Shown here: positions 1 to 8,241 of the stretch, piece after piece
Layout: the number at the start of each line of letters is the position of its first letter
Position numbering within the stretch: position 1 is the stretch's first letter
Assembly (NCBI GenBank): GCA_965227455.1
Contig: OZ245752.1
Span: forward strand, 5,208,001 to 5,272,000
Length of the DNA: 64,000 nucleotides
Source of the DNA: JABDIP01 sp965227455
Lineage (GTDB): Bacteria > Pseudomonadota > Alphaproteobacteria > DSM-16000 > Inquilinaceae
Reading direction: 5' to 3'
Notes under the pieces: model-generated
What the model was told of the DNA's origin: nothing
The model's input: only the letters and a program-made list of their open reading frames with translations
Database searches by the model: none
Program-made: the position numbers and the translations under genes

Positions 1-735
1 GCCGGTCGTCCTGTCGGTATGTGCCTTGACCCCGTCATCGCCGCCGCCGCAATGGATCAGCGTCGGCTTGCGGGTGGCGTTGAACACGTAGAGCCCATCC
101 AGGTGCGACGTGTAGAAATCGGTGTGCTCGTAGCGCAGCACCTCGGGCACCAGCGGGTGGGTGCGGACATCGCCCACCGCCTCGGCAAGGGCGATGATCT
201 CCTGCAGGCGGTCGTCGTCGTTCCAGGCGGTGTCGCTGCGCTCGAACTCCTCGATATGGCGGTTGAGGCGGTGGGCCTTCATGACCAGCTTGCGCGGCGT
301 GCGCACCTTGACCCGGATGTTCTTGATCGAGGTGATGTCGGCCAGGTTGCTGATCTTGTAGACCGAATCCTCCAGCTCGCCGAACACCGCGTCCCGGGCG
401 GTCAGGCCGAACAGCGCCTCGCGGTTGTCGGAGATGAAGCGCTTCAGGATGTCCCGGCTGCAGGAGAAGGTGGCGTCCAGCAGCGGCAGATAGGCCTGCT
501 CGACGGTCAGCAGGATGAACATCCGGTTGCAGCCCTGGGGGTTGAGATAGCTGGGATCGTCCAGCTCCTCGGCGATCTCCGGCGAGAACCCGCTCTGGTC
601 GATGCGGAACCGCTCCAGCGCGGTTGGCCGGCCATGCAGCAGTTCCAGCGCGCTGTTGTACCGGTCCCGCAGGATCGGCGTGGAAACCTCGAACAGGTTC
701 CCGTAGATCAGATCGTTTTCCGCCAGCCGGTGCAT
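1..735 (-). CDS. DUF6638-like conserved protein, partial (3' end outside window)
   Basis: This reading frame stays open from an ATG at 735 to the window edge, giving 245 codons and no stop, so the C-terminus is missing. The visible protein begins MHRLAENDLIYGNLFEV and contains LNPQGCNRMFILLT and LFGLTARDAVFGELEDSVY. This pattern resembles, from memory, the uncharacterised alphaproteobacterial family DUF6638. No catalytic motif or membrane segment is visible, so it is probably cytoplasmic. It is the last visible gene of a minus-strand operon with an AAA+ ATPase and two further unknown genes. A palindromic repeat of about 145 bp separates it from the ATPase. No earlier in-frame start exists close upstream and no strong ribosome binding site is seen, so the start is tentative. 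No function is assigned. Confidence 0.75.
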   Translation of the reverse strand, partial: MHRLAENDLIYGNLFEVSTPILRDRYNSALELLHGRPTALERFRIDQSGFSPEIAEELDDPSYLNPQGCNRMFILLTVEQAYLPLLDATFSCSRDILKRFISDNREALFGLTARDAVFGELEDSVYKISNLADITSIKNIRVKVRTPRKLVMKAHRLNRHIEEFERSDTAWNDDDRLQEIIALAEAVGDVRTHPLVPEVLRYEHTDFYTSHLDGLYVFNATRKPTLIHCGGGDDGVKAHTDRTTG

Positions 736-955
736 ATGGTCAACCGCGCTTCGACCTTGGAGAGATTGGTGCCGACATCGGCATCCCCCTCACCCGCCCA
801 CGGCTTTGCCGCGGGTACCTCCCTCTCCCACCAGGGGAGAGGGGTATCAACAACGCGCCATGCGAATTGGCCCCTCTCCCCTTGCGGGAGAGGGAGGGAC
901 CCGCGCGATAGCGTGGGAGGGTGAGGGGGCTTGGTCGCGTCCACATGCCGTTGCG
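736..955. other. Intergenic spacer holding repeat R1
   Basis: The 220 bp spacer between the AAA+ ATPase gene and the DUF6638-like gene is mostly filled by palindromic repeat R1 (785-929). Apart from the repeat I see no gene or terminator. Confidence 0.7.
785..929. repeat. REP/BIME-like palindromic repeat R1
   Basis: The segment starts with CCCCCTCACCC and ends with GGGTGAGGGGG, so its ends are inverted copies. Inside are two further inverted modules, CTCCCTCTCCC and GGGAGAGGGAGGG, and a GGGGAGAGGGG core. Closely related segments occur at 16657-16804, 24549-24685 and 32050-32172, all intergenic. This copy lies inside the left-edge minus-strand operon, where it could form a strong RNA structure that changes expression of the downstream DUF6638-like gene. 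The repeat is visible directly; the effect is inference. Confidence 0.8.
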
Positions 956-2896
956 CTAGCTCCCGGGGGACCCGAACCGGCGCCTTGCCTCGGTCTGCAG
1001 GCGCAGGTCGCGGACCATGCCGTCGATGGCGGATTCGTCGGAGACGTTGGCATAGCGCAGCTCGGCATCGGCGTAACGGTTGATCTCCTGCAGCACCATC
1101 TCATGGGTGATCGGATTCATCAGCTCTCCGATCATGCTGGACTTGGTGTCGTAGTCCTTGGCCAGGAACAGCTCCGGGTTTTCCATCCACTCATCCGGAA
1201 GTTCCACATCCATCGCCCGCACCTTGATCGCATCGGTGATGTTCTTGATGGCGCGGCCGGTGAAGCGCTCGTCGACCTCCTGGATCGCCTTCAAATAGGC
1301 GCCCAGCTTGGCGATCGTGTCGAGCTTGCCGTGGCGCTTGTCGACCGCCTCCAGGATCGCCTCCAATTGCGGCTCCGCCGGACGGCTGTGCTTCTCATAG
1401 GACGCGGTGACCGCACGGCGCAGCTCCTGGGCCCCGTACAGATCGTGCTTGCCGACCGGGATCTTGTGATTGGAGCCCAGCAGCAGGTGCAGAATGTCGA
1501 TGTAGTCGGCCTCGGTCTGCGGCCCGTCGACCAGGAAGCGGGCGCCGGCGCGCTGGCGCAGCGCATCATCGACGTTCTCCGGGTAGTTGGAGAACATGCC
1601 GAAGGAGCAGTTGCCGCGCACCACCGTGTTGGCGCCGGCGAAGCTCTCCATCAGGACGGCGGTGATCTCCTGCTGGCCCGAGGATGACTGCCGGTCGCCG
1701 CGCCGGCCGGCGATCTGGTCGATATCGTCGATGGTCCCGAGTCCGATGACATGCGGATCGAGCACGGTCTGGATGAACGACTTGGCGTTCTGCGCCGATT
1801 TTCCTTGGTAGGAGTCGATCGCCTCGCTGGACAGGTTCTCATAGCGGAACGGGTAGCCGGCGGCGTCGCTGTAGTCCTTCAGCAGCCCGGCCAGCATCTG
1901 GATCAGGGTGGTCTTGCCGGTGCCGGGCTTGCCGTCGCCCAGGAAGGTGAAGATGAAGCCGCCCAGCTCGACGAACGGGTTGAGCTGGCGGCTGAAATCA
2001 TACGCCATCAGCATCTTGGCCAGCTTCAGGCATTGATGCTTGGCGATGTGGTTGCCGACGACCTCCTCCGGCTTCTTGAAGGTCATGGTCAGGGTCTGAG
2101 CCGCGGCGCGATGGGCCGGGGTGAACCCGTCGATCTGGAAATCGTCCGCCTCGACCCGGTAGGTGCGGGCGATGAAGGCGTCGAGATGGCGGGCGCCGGC
2201 GGCGCGCAATGCGATCTCCTTCATCAGGGTCTCGGCAAAGGCGTCGACCACCGCCGCCAGCTTGGCGTCGCTGTCTGCATGCAGGGCGACTTTGCGGTCC
2301 AAATCCCAGACCGCCCCCTTCAGCGCCGTGTTGGGATCGTCCAGTACGATCTCCTCAACGTCGCCCACCTCGATCTCCTGGATGTCCGGTTCGCCGCTGC
2401 CCCGGGTCAGGAAGCCCAGCATGTTGGCGAAGGTGAACAGGGCGACGATGGAGGCGGCCGACAGCAGCTCGGAGAACTCCGCCTTCTGGGAGTCGGCCAG
2501 CCGGCCCTGCTTGTTCTGCTGCAGCATCTGCTGCAACGGGGTCAGCTCGGCGTAGAGCACGACCACCGCCTCGGCGACGGCGATGGCCCGCCGGGCGCTG
2601 CGCAGCACATGGGCCTGGATCTCGCTCTGCAGCGGATCCTCGTCATCCACCGTCTGGATTCGGGCCTCCAGCGACACTCCGGCGGATGGCGCGCTCGGCG
2701 TCGAGAGGCCCGGCGTGGTGGAGCGGAAGCGGCGACGGCCGGGGATGCCCGGCGACCGCCCGCGCGTTGCCGGCGCCCCCTCGACCGGCTTGCCGAAGCG
2801 CGGCGCGTAATCGAACCCGGCCAGCAGCTGATACGCTTGGGCGTAGTGCTTGCGGATATCGGATTCCTTGATCTCGATCAGCGATTGCACGGTCAT
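956..2896 (-). CDS. AAA+ family ATPase of unknown role
   Basis: The product is 646 residues. A Walker A motif, GKPGTGKTT, lies near residue 322. A Walker B-like stretch ending TIDDID is near 388-393, a sensor-1-like Asn is in FGMFSNYPE near 437, and an arginine-rich DALRQRAGARF follows as a candidate arginine finger. The first 300 residues are not a recognised domain. Residues 30-75 are rich in Pro, Arg and Ser, and 143-165 is hydrophobic. Probably it couples ATP hydrolysis to remodelling of a partner protein. It lies 25 bp downstream of the unknown 373-residue gene and before the DUF6638-like gene, so the four genes look co-transcribed. The AAA+ assignment is secure; the substrate is unknown. 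Confidence 0.88.
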   Translation of the reverse strand: MTVQSLIEIKESDIRKHYAQAYQLLAGFDYAPRFGKPVEGAPATRGRSPGIPGRRRFRSTTPGLSTPSAPSAGVSLEARIQTVDDEDPLQSEIQAHVLRSARRAIAVAEAVVVLYAELTPLQQMLQQNKQGRLADSQKAEFSELLSAASIVALFTFANMLGFLTRGSGEPDIQEIEVGDVEEIVLDDPNTALKGAVWDLDRKVALHADSDAKLAAVVDAFAETLMKEIALRAAGARHLDAFIARTYRVEADDFQIDGFTPAHRAAAQTLTMTFKKPEEVVGNHIAKHQCLKLAKMLMAYDFSRQLNPFVELGGFIFTFLGDGKPGTGKTTLIQMLAGLLKDYSDAAGYPFRYENLSSEAIDSYQGKSAQNAKSFIQTVLDPHVIGLGTIDDIDQIAGRRGDRQSSSGQQEITAVLMESFAGANTVVRGNCSFGMFSNYPENVDDALRQRAGARFLVDGPQTEADYIDILHLLLGSNHKIPVGKHDLYGAQELRRAVTASYEKHSRPAEPQLEAILEAVDKRHGKLDTIAKLGAYLKAIQEVDERFTGRAIKNITDAIKVRAMDVELPDEWMENPELFLAKDYDTKSSMIGELMNPITHEMVLQEINRYADAELRYANVSDESAIDGMVRDLRLQTEARRRFGSPGS

Positions 2897-2921
2897 TCCA
2901 GTAGGTCCTTCATAACGCGGG

Positions 2922-4043
2922 TCAGCCCTGCTTCAGGACCAGCCCGTCCGGGCCGACGACATATTTCCGCAGCGGCCGAAGCTGCGGCGAATCCCGCTCG
3001 ACCAGCCGCTGATAGGGGCGATAGGGCAGGATCATGCCGCGCTCCAGCCGGGTGGCGCCGGCCTCCATCTCGTCATGGGCGTGCACGTCGATGTCGAAAT
3101 CCTCGCTCTGGGTGCTGCCGAACAGGCCGGAGCTGGTGGTCTTCGTCCCCTTCGAGCGCAGCGTCTCCACCGACCAGCAGAAGATCCAGTCCTGCTCCGA
3201 TCCGGGCTCGGGTTCCGACAGCAGGTCCTGCACCACATCGGCATGGCGGGTGAAGCGGTTGGAATACATCGGCCCGAAATGGATGCGGCGCAGGCGCTTG
3301 GGGTGGACGTCGGGGAAATCCTTGTCGATGCCGCGGGCGATGGTCAGCAGCTTCAGGGTGGACAGCGATTGCGCCGTCACATGCTCCACCAGGCGCGGCC
3401 AGCGCCGCTCGTCGCCCAGCAGCGGCCGGTCGCCGGATTCTTCCAGGCCCAGCAGGTAGATGTTCGGCATGTTGCGGTGGCTGTCATAGACGGCCCAGCG
3501 CACCAGATAGGCGCGCCGGTCCGAGGACCGCTCGCCCACCTGCATGATGTCCGGCGCGTTCACCGGCAGATAAGGCGGACGCTCGGCCAGGATCTCGCAA
3601 TAGATCCGCCGGCTCATCTGCGTTTGCAGCTTGCGCGGCATGCTGCGCCGGGTCAGCACGTGGTCCAGCATCTGGGCCTTGAGCATCCGGCGGGTCGGCA
3701 GGGTGGTCAGGATCCGGTTCGCCTCGTCCAGATCGATGCCGAGCTGCAGGAATTCCTGGAACACCGGATAGCCGGAATCGCTGCGGTCGATGGTCAGCCC
3801 GGCCGCCGCCTTGCCGCCGGGCTGCACCCGCCGGTAACGGGCCGACAGGGCCGCAAAGCTGGTCCGGAGCCGGTCCAGGTAGTCGTCGATTCCGGTGCGC
3901 TCCAGCAGTGAAAGCGCGCCCTTGCGCTCCGCCGCGATCAGCTCGACCGGGTTGGCGCGGCAGCGCGCGATGATGTCGACGAAGGTGCTGAAATAGCTGC
4001 GACGGGCCTCGCGGTCGTCGATGACAAGGCTGGTACCGGGCAC
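2922..4043 (-). CDS. Conserved hypothetical protein in AAA+ operon
   Basis: The product is 373 residues with no domain I recognise. It begins at a GTG (PGTSLVIDDREARRSYFS follows), with GGA a few bases upstream as a weak ribosome binding site. Upstream in the same frame the reading passes directly into the stop codon of the preceding gene, with no ATG, so GTG is the best start. The protein is rich in Arg and Asp, has no signal peptide or transmembrane segment, and contains tryptophan-rich stretches such as YLVRWAVYDSHRNMPNIYLL. It sits 60 bp after the coiled-coil gene and 25 bp before the AAA+ gene. That spacing suggests a partner or adaptor of the ATPase. No function is assigned. Confidence 0.8.
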   Translation of the reverse strand: MPGTSLVIDDREARRSYFSTFVDIIARCRANPVELIAAERKGALSLLERTGIDDYLDRLRTSFAALSARYRRVQPGGKAAAGLTIDRSDSGYPVFQEFLQLGIDLDEANRILTTLPTRRMLKAQMLDHVLTRRSMPRKLQTQMSRRIYCEILAERPPYLPVNAPDIMQVGERSSDRRAYLVRWAVYDSHRNMPNIYLLGLEESGDRPLLGDERRWPRLVEHVTAQSLSTLKLLTIARGIDKDFPDVHPKRLRRIHFGPMYSNRFTRHADVVQDLLSEPEPGSEQDWIFCWSVETLRSKGTKTTSSGLFGSTQSEDFDIDVHAHDEMEAGATRLERGMILPYRPYQRLVERDSPQLRPLRKYVVGPDGLVLKQG

Positions 4044-4103
4044 GGGCGGCTGTCCGTTCGCCGTCAGCGCTGCAAGGATCTCCGGCGGGTCGGAACGGCC
4101 ATG

Positions 4104-5180
4104 CTAATTCGCCCCGCCATAGAGGTTGGCGTCATGTTTCTCCACGACCTTGGCGAAGCGGCGGGCAAAGCGCTCATCCGCCTTGGCCTTCTCCTCCAGC
4201 ACCTTGCGGGCGAAGACGATGTTGTCCTCGTGGCCTTCCATCATGTCGGCGATGCGCGACTGGGTGGCCGAGCCGATCGCCGCCATGGCGACCTGCGCCT
4301 CCTTGTCGGTCTCGGTGCCGATCTCGTTGATCTTGTGGGCGACTTCCTGCTGCTGGGCAGTCTTCAGCGACTTGGTCAGGGCGTCGTACAGCACCACCCG
4401 CTGCTTGGTGTCGGTCTGCAGCTTGTTGATCAGGACCATCTGGGTCGCCGCCTGGTTCTGCAGCGAATCCATCCAGGTCTTGCCCTTCTCGATATAGGTC
4501 TCCAGCGTCTGCGACCGGGCGATCAGGACCTGCTCGTTCTGCACCAGCTCGTTGTGCTGGGTGTTGATCGCCGCCAGCTCGGATTCGAGCTTGGTGCGCT
4601 CGGCGGGGTCGGTGGCCATGGAGACGCGGTTCTCAAGATCGATGATCTTGGGGTCCAGCGCCTGCAATTCGGCCCGCAGCCCCTCGAGCTCGCCGACCAC
4701 CCGCTCGCGCTCGTCCAGGGTGCGGGTCAAATTGCCCTCGACCTTGGTCTTCTGCTCGCTGAGACTGGACAACTGCCCCTGCAGGATCGAGACGATGGTG
4801 TTGGACTTGGCGATCAGGTCCTGAAGATTGTCGTCGATGCTGGCGAAACGGATGCGTTCCGCCCTCATGGTGTCGGCGCGGGCGGTGGAGAACCAGCCGA
4901 CCACCGTCTCCCAGCCGGTCTTCTCCCGCATGGAGTTGAATTCCTTGGAGAAACCGGCGGTGACCTCGTCCAGGCTGATGATCAGCTCGGCGATGTTGCC
5001 GTTCATCGATTCCGCATGCGCGTCGACCTGCTCCAGGGTCGCATTCTCGATGTCGATGGCCAGGGTGTCGGTCTTGGCGAGATCGACGCCCGTAAAGGTG
5101 GTTGAGATTGCGGCGGCCTGCTTCTGCGCCTCCGCGACCTGGGCTTCGGCATTGCGAACAGCGGTCTCGAAATCCTGCAT
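4104..5180 (-). CDS. Coiled-coil protein, first gene of AAA+ operon
   Basis: The product is 358 residues and is almost entirely predicted alpha-helix and coiled coil. Long Glu/Gln/Lys/Leu heptad-like stretches run from about residue 125 to 340, for example LDERERVVGELEGLRAEL. There is no signal peptide or transmembrane segment, although a short hydrophobic patch, GWETVVGWFS, occurs near 90. The pattern of helices distantly recalls the TelA toxic-anion-resistance family or PspA-like proteins, but I cannot confirm either. It is the promoter-proximal gene of the minus-strand operon and diverges from the acyl-CoA ligase gene. It may act as a scaffold or substrate for the AAA+ protein. That role is inference. 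Confidence 0.8.
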   Translation of the reverse strand: MQDFETAVRNAEAQVAEAQKQAAAISTTFTGVDLAKTDTLAIDIENATLEQVDAHAESMNGNIAELIISLDEVTAGFSKEFNSMREKTGWETVVGWFSTARADTMRAERIRFASIDDNLQDLIAKSNTIVSILQGQLSSLSEQKTKVEGNLTRTLDERERVVGELEGLRAELQALDPKIIDLENRVSMATDPAERTKLESELAAINTQHNELVQNEQVLIARSQTLETYIEKGKTWMDSLQNQAATQMVLINKLQTDTKQRVVLYDALTKSLKTAQQQEVAHKINEIGTETDKEAQVAMAAIGSATQSRIADMMEGHEDNIVFARKVLEEKAKADERFARRFAKVVEKHDANLYGGAN

Positions 5181-5246
5181 CCGGTCCCCCGAAATCTCGT
5201 TAGAACGAACGAATCACACGCGAGATATGGGCGGAATGTAGCGGTT

Positions 5247-5265
5247 TTGCACGAAAAATTGCACG
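5247..5265. promoter_or_regulatory. Direct repeat TTGCACG in divergent promoter region
   Basis: Two copies of TTGCACG, at 5247-5253 and 5259-5265, are spaced 12 bp apart. They lie in the spacer between the divergent coiled-coil gene and acyl-CoA ligase gene. The arrangement fits a regulator binding one face of the DNA, but no regulator gene is nearby. It could be chance. Confidence 0.3.
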
Positions 5266-5369
5266 CGATACCTGTGCTTGGCGGCCTTCAGCGAGGACTT
5301 TTAGATACTTACGCCTCGGCTATGATGGCCGCAAAACGAACACGGAAAGACAGGGGGAGGACGCTCGCC

Positions 5370-7001
5370 ATGGCGGCCAAGAGCAACCCATTCGAATCCG
5401 GCCTGGACCGGAACGCGGCCAATTACGTGCCGCTGTCGCCATTGTCCTTTCTGCCGCGCACCGCCTCGGTGTTTCCCGACCGCACCGCCGTCATCCATGG
5501 CGAATTGCGCCGAACCTGGCGGCAGACCTATGACCGCTGCCGCAGGCTGGCCTCGGCCCTGGCCCGGCGGGGCGTCGGGCTCGGCGACACGGTTGCCGTG
5601 ATGGCGGCCAATTCGCCGGAGCTGATGGAGGCGCATTTCGGCGTGCCGATGGCCGGCGGGGTGCTCAACGCCCTGAACACCCGCCTGGACCCGGCGACCA
5701 TCGCCTTCATCCTGGAGCATGGCGAGGCCAAGGTGCTGATCGCCGACCGGGAATTCTCCGCCACGGTCGCCGCCGCCCTGGGACAGATGGATGCCCGGCC
5801 GCTGGTGATCGACATCGACGACCCGCTGGCCACCGGCGGCGAATTGCTGGGCGAGATGGATTACGAGGCCTTCCTGGACACCGGCGATCCGGATTTCGCC
5901 TGGGACCTGCCGGCCGATGAATGGCAGGCGATCGCGCTCAACTACACCTCGGGCACCACCGGCAATCCCAAGGGCGTCGTCTACCACCATCGTGGCGCCT
6001 ACATGAACGCGGTCGGCAATGTGCTGACCTGGGCGCTGCCGCATCATCCCACATATCTGTGGACGCTGCCGATGTTCCACTGCAATGGCTGGTGCTTCCC
6101 CTGGACCGTTACCGCCATGGCCGGCACCCATGTCTGCCTGCGCCGGGTCGAGGCCAAGGCGATCTATGACGCCATCGCCGACCACAAGGTCACCCATCTC
6201 TGCGGCGCGCCCATCGTCATGGGCCTGCTGCTCAACGCGCCGGAGGACCAGCGCCGGAATTTCGACCATCCGGTGCACATGATGACGGCCGCTTCGGCGC
6301 CGCCGGCCGCGGTGCTGGAGGGCATGGCCGGCCTCGGCTTCGACATCACCCATGTCTACGGCCTGACCGAGGTCTACGGCCCCGCCACGGTCTGCGCCTG
6401 GAACGAGGAGTGGAACGCCCTGCCGCCGGCCGAGCAGGCGACCCACAAGGCGCGCCAGGGCGTCACCTATCCGGTCCAGGAGGGCCTGATCGTCGCCGAT
6501 CCGGAAACGATCGTGCCGGTCCCGCCAGATGGCGAAACCATCGGCGAGGTTTTCATGCGCGGCAACATCACCATGAAGGGGTATCTGAAGAATCCCACCG
6601 CCACCGAGACCGCCTTCGCCGGCGGCTGGTTCCACACCGGCGATCTCGGCGTGATGCACCCCAACGGCTATATCGAGCTCAAGGACCGCTCCAAGGACAT
6701 CATCATCTCCGGCGGCGAGAACATCTCGACCATCGAGGTCGAAGGCGCCCTCTACCGCCACCCCGCCGTCCTGGAGGCCGCCGTCGTCGCCAAACCCGAC
6801 GACAAATGGGGCGAAACCCCCTGCGCCTTTGTCACCCTGAAACCCGGCGCCGAGACCACCGAAGCCGACATCATCGCCTTCTGCCGCGACCACCTGGCCC
6901 ATTTCAAATGCCCGAAGACGGTGGTGTTCGGCGACCTGCCGAAGACATCCACGGGCAAGATCCAGAAATTCGTGCTGCGGGAGAAGGCCAAGGGCCCATA
7001 G
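5370..7001 (+). CDS. Acyl-CoA synthetase / AMP-dependent ligase
   Basis: The product is 543 residues. It should activate a carboxylic acid to its acyl-CoA thioester through an acyl-adenylate. The P-loop-like adenylation motif YTSGTTGNPKGV is near residue 192, VYGLTEVYGPA follows, and the TGD and DRSKDIIISGGENIS motifs of the C-terminal lid are present, with the catalytic lysine in PKTSTGKIQKF at the end. Overall it resembles the medium-chain acyl-CoA ligase / methylmercaptopropionate-CoA ligase (DmdB) group, so the substrate is probably a short or medium-chain acid. An upstream in-frame start at 5247 exists, but ATG 5370 has GGGGGAGG nine bases ahead and is preferred. It is a single gene. The family is certain; the substrate is not. 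Confidence 0.95.
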   Translation: MAAKSNPFESGLDRNAANYVPLSPLSFLPRTASVFPDRTAVIHGELRRTWRQTYDRCRRLASALARRGVGLGDTVAVMAANSPELMEAHFGVPMAGGVLNALNTRLDPATIAFILEHGEAKVLIADREFSATVAAALGQMDARPLVIDIDDPLATGGELLGEMDYEAFLDTGDPDFAWDLPADEWQAIALNYTSGTTGNPKGVVYHHRGAYMNAVGNVLTWALPHHPTYLWTLPMFHCNGWCFPWTVTAMAGTHVCLRRVEAKAIYDAIADHKVTHLCGAPIVMGLLLNAPEDQRRNFDHPVHMMTAASAPPAAVLEGMAGLGFDITHVYGLTEVYGPATVCAWNEEWNALPPAEQATHKARQGVTYPVQEGLIVADPETIVPVPPDGETIGEVFMRGNITMKGYLKNPTATETAFAGGWFHTGDLGVMHPNGYIELKDRSKDIIISGGENISTIEVEGALYRHPAVLEAAVVAKPDDKWGETPCAFVTLKPGAETTEADIIAFCRDHLAHFKCPKTVVFGDLPKTSTGKIQKFVLREKAKGP

Positions 7002-7012
7002 GACAACGGTAG

Positions 7013-7032
7013 GGCGGCCGGGGCGGGCCGCC
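7013..7032 (+). terminator. GC-rich hairpin after acyl-CoA ligase
   Basis: Arms GGCGGCC (7013-7019) and GGCCGCC (7026-7032) flank a six-base loop, 12 bp after the stop codon. No T-tract follows, so termination would need Rho or pausing. Weak candidate. Confidence 0.35.
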
Positions 7033-7085
7033 GTAAGCATGACACCTGGCGCCCTAGCCGCTGCCCACGGGCGTCATTGCGCACG

Positions 7086-7988
7086 CTATGTGGTGATAAA
7101 CCCGACCTCCGAATACAGCTTCTCTTCGATGTGCCGCCATTTGGTATTCATGAGGATCGAGTCGAGTTGCCCGGGTTGGTCCGCGGCACTGTCGACCCGT
7201 TGCCGAAGTTCGTCCGTGTCCGGGACCTCGTCCACGACCCTTGCGAAATAGACCTTCGTTGCCAGCGGCCTGGACGTCTCATCGCTCAGTATCGAGAGGA
7301 TGCCGTACAGATCCGGGTGCTCCGTCTCGCCGACCGGAGAAAAGTTGACCAGCCATAATCCCTTGTTGGGGGCGGGCAGCCCAAGCATCTGGAAGCCATA
7401 GATGCTCCCGAAGAACAATCCCCGAAAGGTGATGACGGTACCCTCGTTCATATCGAGGGCCCCCCGGATCGCAACGACCTCCGCCGCCTTGGCGTAAGGC
7501 TCGAACGGCTTGATGGTGACCAACGAGGTGATGAGCCTGCCGGAGACCTCATGCCGGTACCCGATGAACCGGCCACTGAACTTCCTGCGGCTGGACTCCT
7601 GGTCGCCCAGTTCCATCAGCGACGTGAACTCGCGAAAGAACTGCGCCTGCCGATCCCGAACATCGGGCAGGCTCGGCCGATCCTTCCGGTCGCGCGCCGA
7701 CTCGCTGTACTCGCCGAAGATAGACTTAGTAGCCTCTGGATAATTTGAGAGAAGATAGAAATAGAAACGCTGATCGAAATTGGCGCGAAAAAACGAATAC
7801 AGACTCGCCGCTTCTCTGGGCTTAAGGCTCTGAAGCGGGTTCTTCTTTCGTGTAAAGTAACTCCATCTGTTTTCTGCCTGAGCCCCAAGATCCACTTGAT
7901 CTCGAACAAACTCCTTCTTCGTACCTGTTATCGCACAGTAGACGTTCACCAATTCTCGAAGCAGGTCCGCCTCCGACCCGGCCCCCAT
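7086..7988 (-). CDS. Hypothetical protein, low-GC island
   Basis: The product is 300 residues and matches no family I recognise. It has no signal peptide or transmembrane segment. The N-terminal part contains helix-like, aromatic-rich sequence such as SLYSFFRANFDQRFYFYLLS. The C-terminal two thirds alternate hydrophobic strands, for example VITFRGLFFGSIYGFQML, suggesting a beta-rich fold. Its upstream half and the following 250 bp are clearly more AT-rich than the surrounding genome. It diverges from the collagen-like gene, and both lie in the same low-GC segment, suggesting joint acquisition. The ATG at 7988 is the only plausible start seen. Function is unknown. Confidence 0.7.
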   Translation of the reverse strand: MGAGSEADLLRELVNVYCAITGTKKEFVRDQVDLGAQAENRWSYFTRKKNPLQSLKPREAASLYSFFRANFDQRFYFYLLSNYPEATKSIFGEYSESARDRKDRPSLPDVRDRQAQFFREFTSLMELGDQESSRRKFSGRFIGYRHEVSGRLITSLVTIKPFEPYAKAAEVVAIRGALDMNEGTVITFRGLFFGSIYGFQMLGLPAPNKGLWLVNFSPVGETEHPDLYGILSILSDETSRPLATKVYFARVVDEVPDTDELRQRVDSAADQPGQLDSILMNTKWRHIEEKLYSEVGFITT

Positions 7989-8241
7989 TCTGCAATCTCC
8001 CGCTTATGCACAGCCTCCTTTTACACTAAACTGTAATCGCTTCATCCTGCCATGAAAAGTTTCTTTTTGAAGCAGTTAAGGCGCCTCGGGTATGGTAATC
8101 AGACCGATGAACTTTATCATGTGTTGCGTGATAGCGGTGATGGGCGCGGTATTTGATTGCTCATAACTCTCCGCACTCTAGAAGTTTTTTTTGGATCTAT
8201 ATCACGTTCGTGAGTTTTCTCTTTGCAGATTGGAGCAAGTA
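7989..8241. other. AT-rich divergent intergenic region
   Basis: This 253 bp spacer between two divergent genes is the most AT-rich part of the first 10 kb, with runs such as GAAAAGTTTC and GTTTTTTTTGG. It probably contains both promoters, but I cannot place them reliably. Confidence 0.5.

Noticed and set aside
1751..3253. Plus-strand 500-codon open frame opposite the AAA+ and unknown genes
   Set aside because: Shadow of the minus-strand genes: skewed Arg/Gly/Asp/His-rich composition and no family signal.
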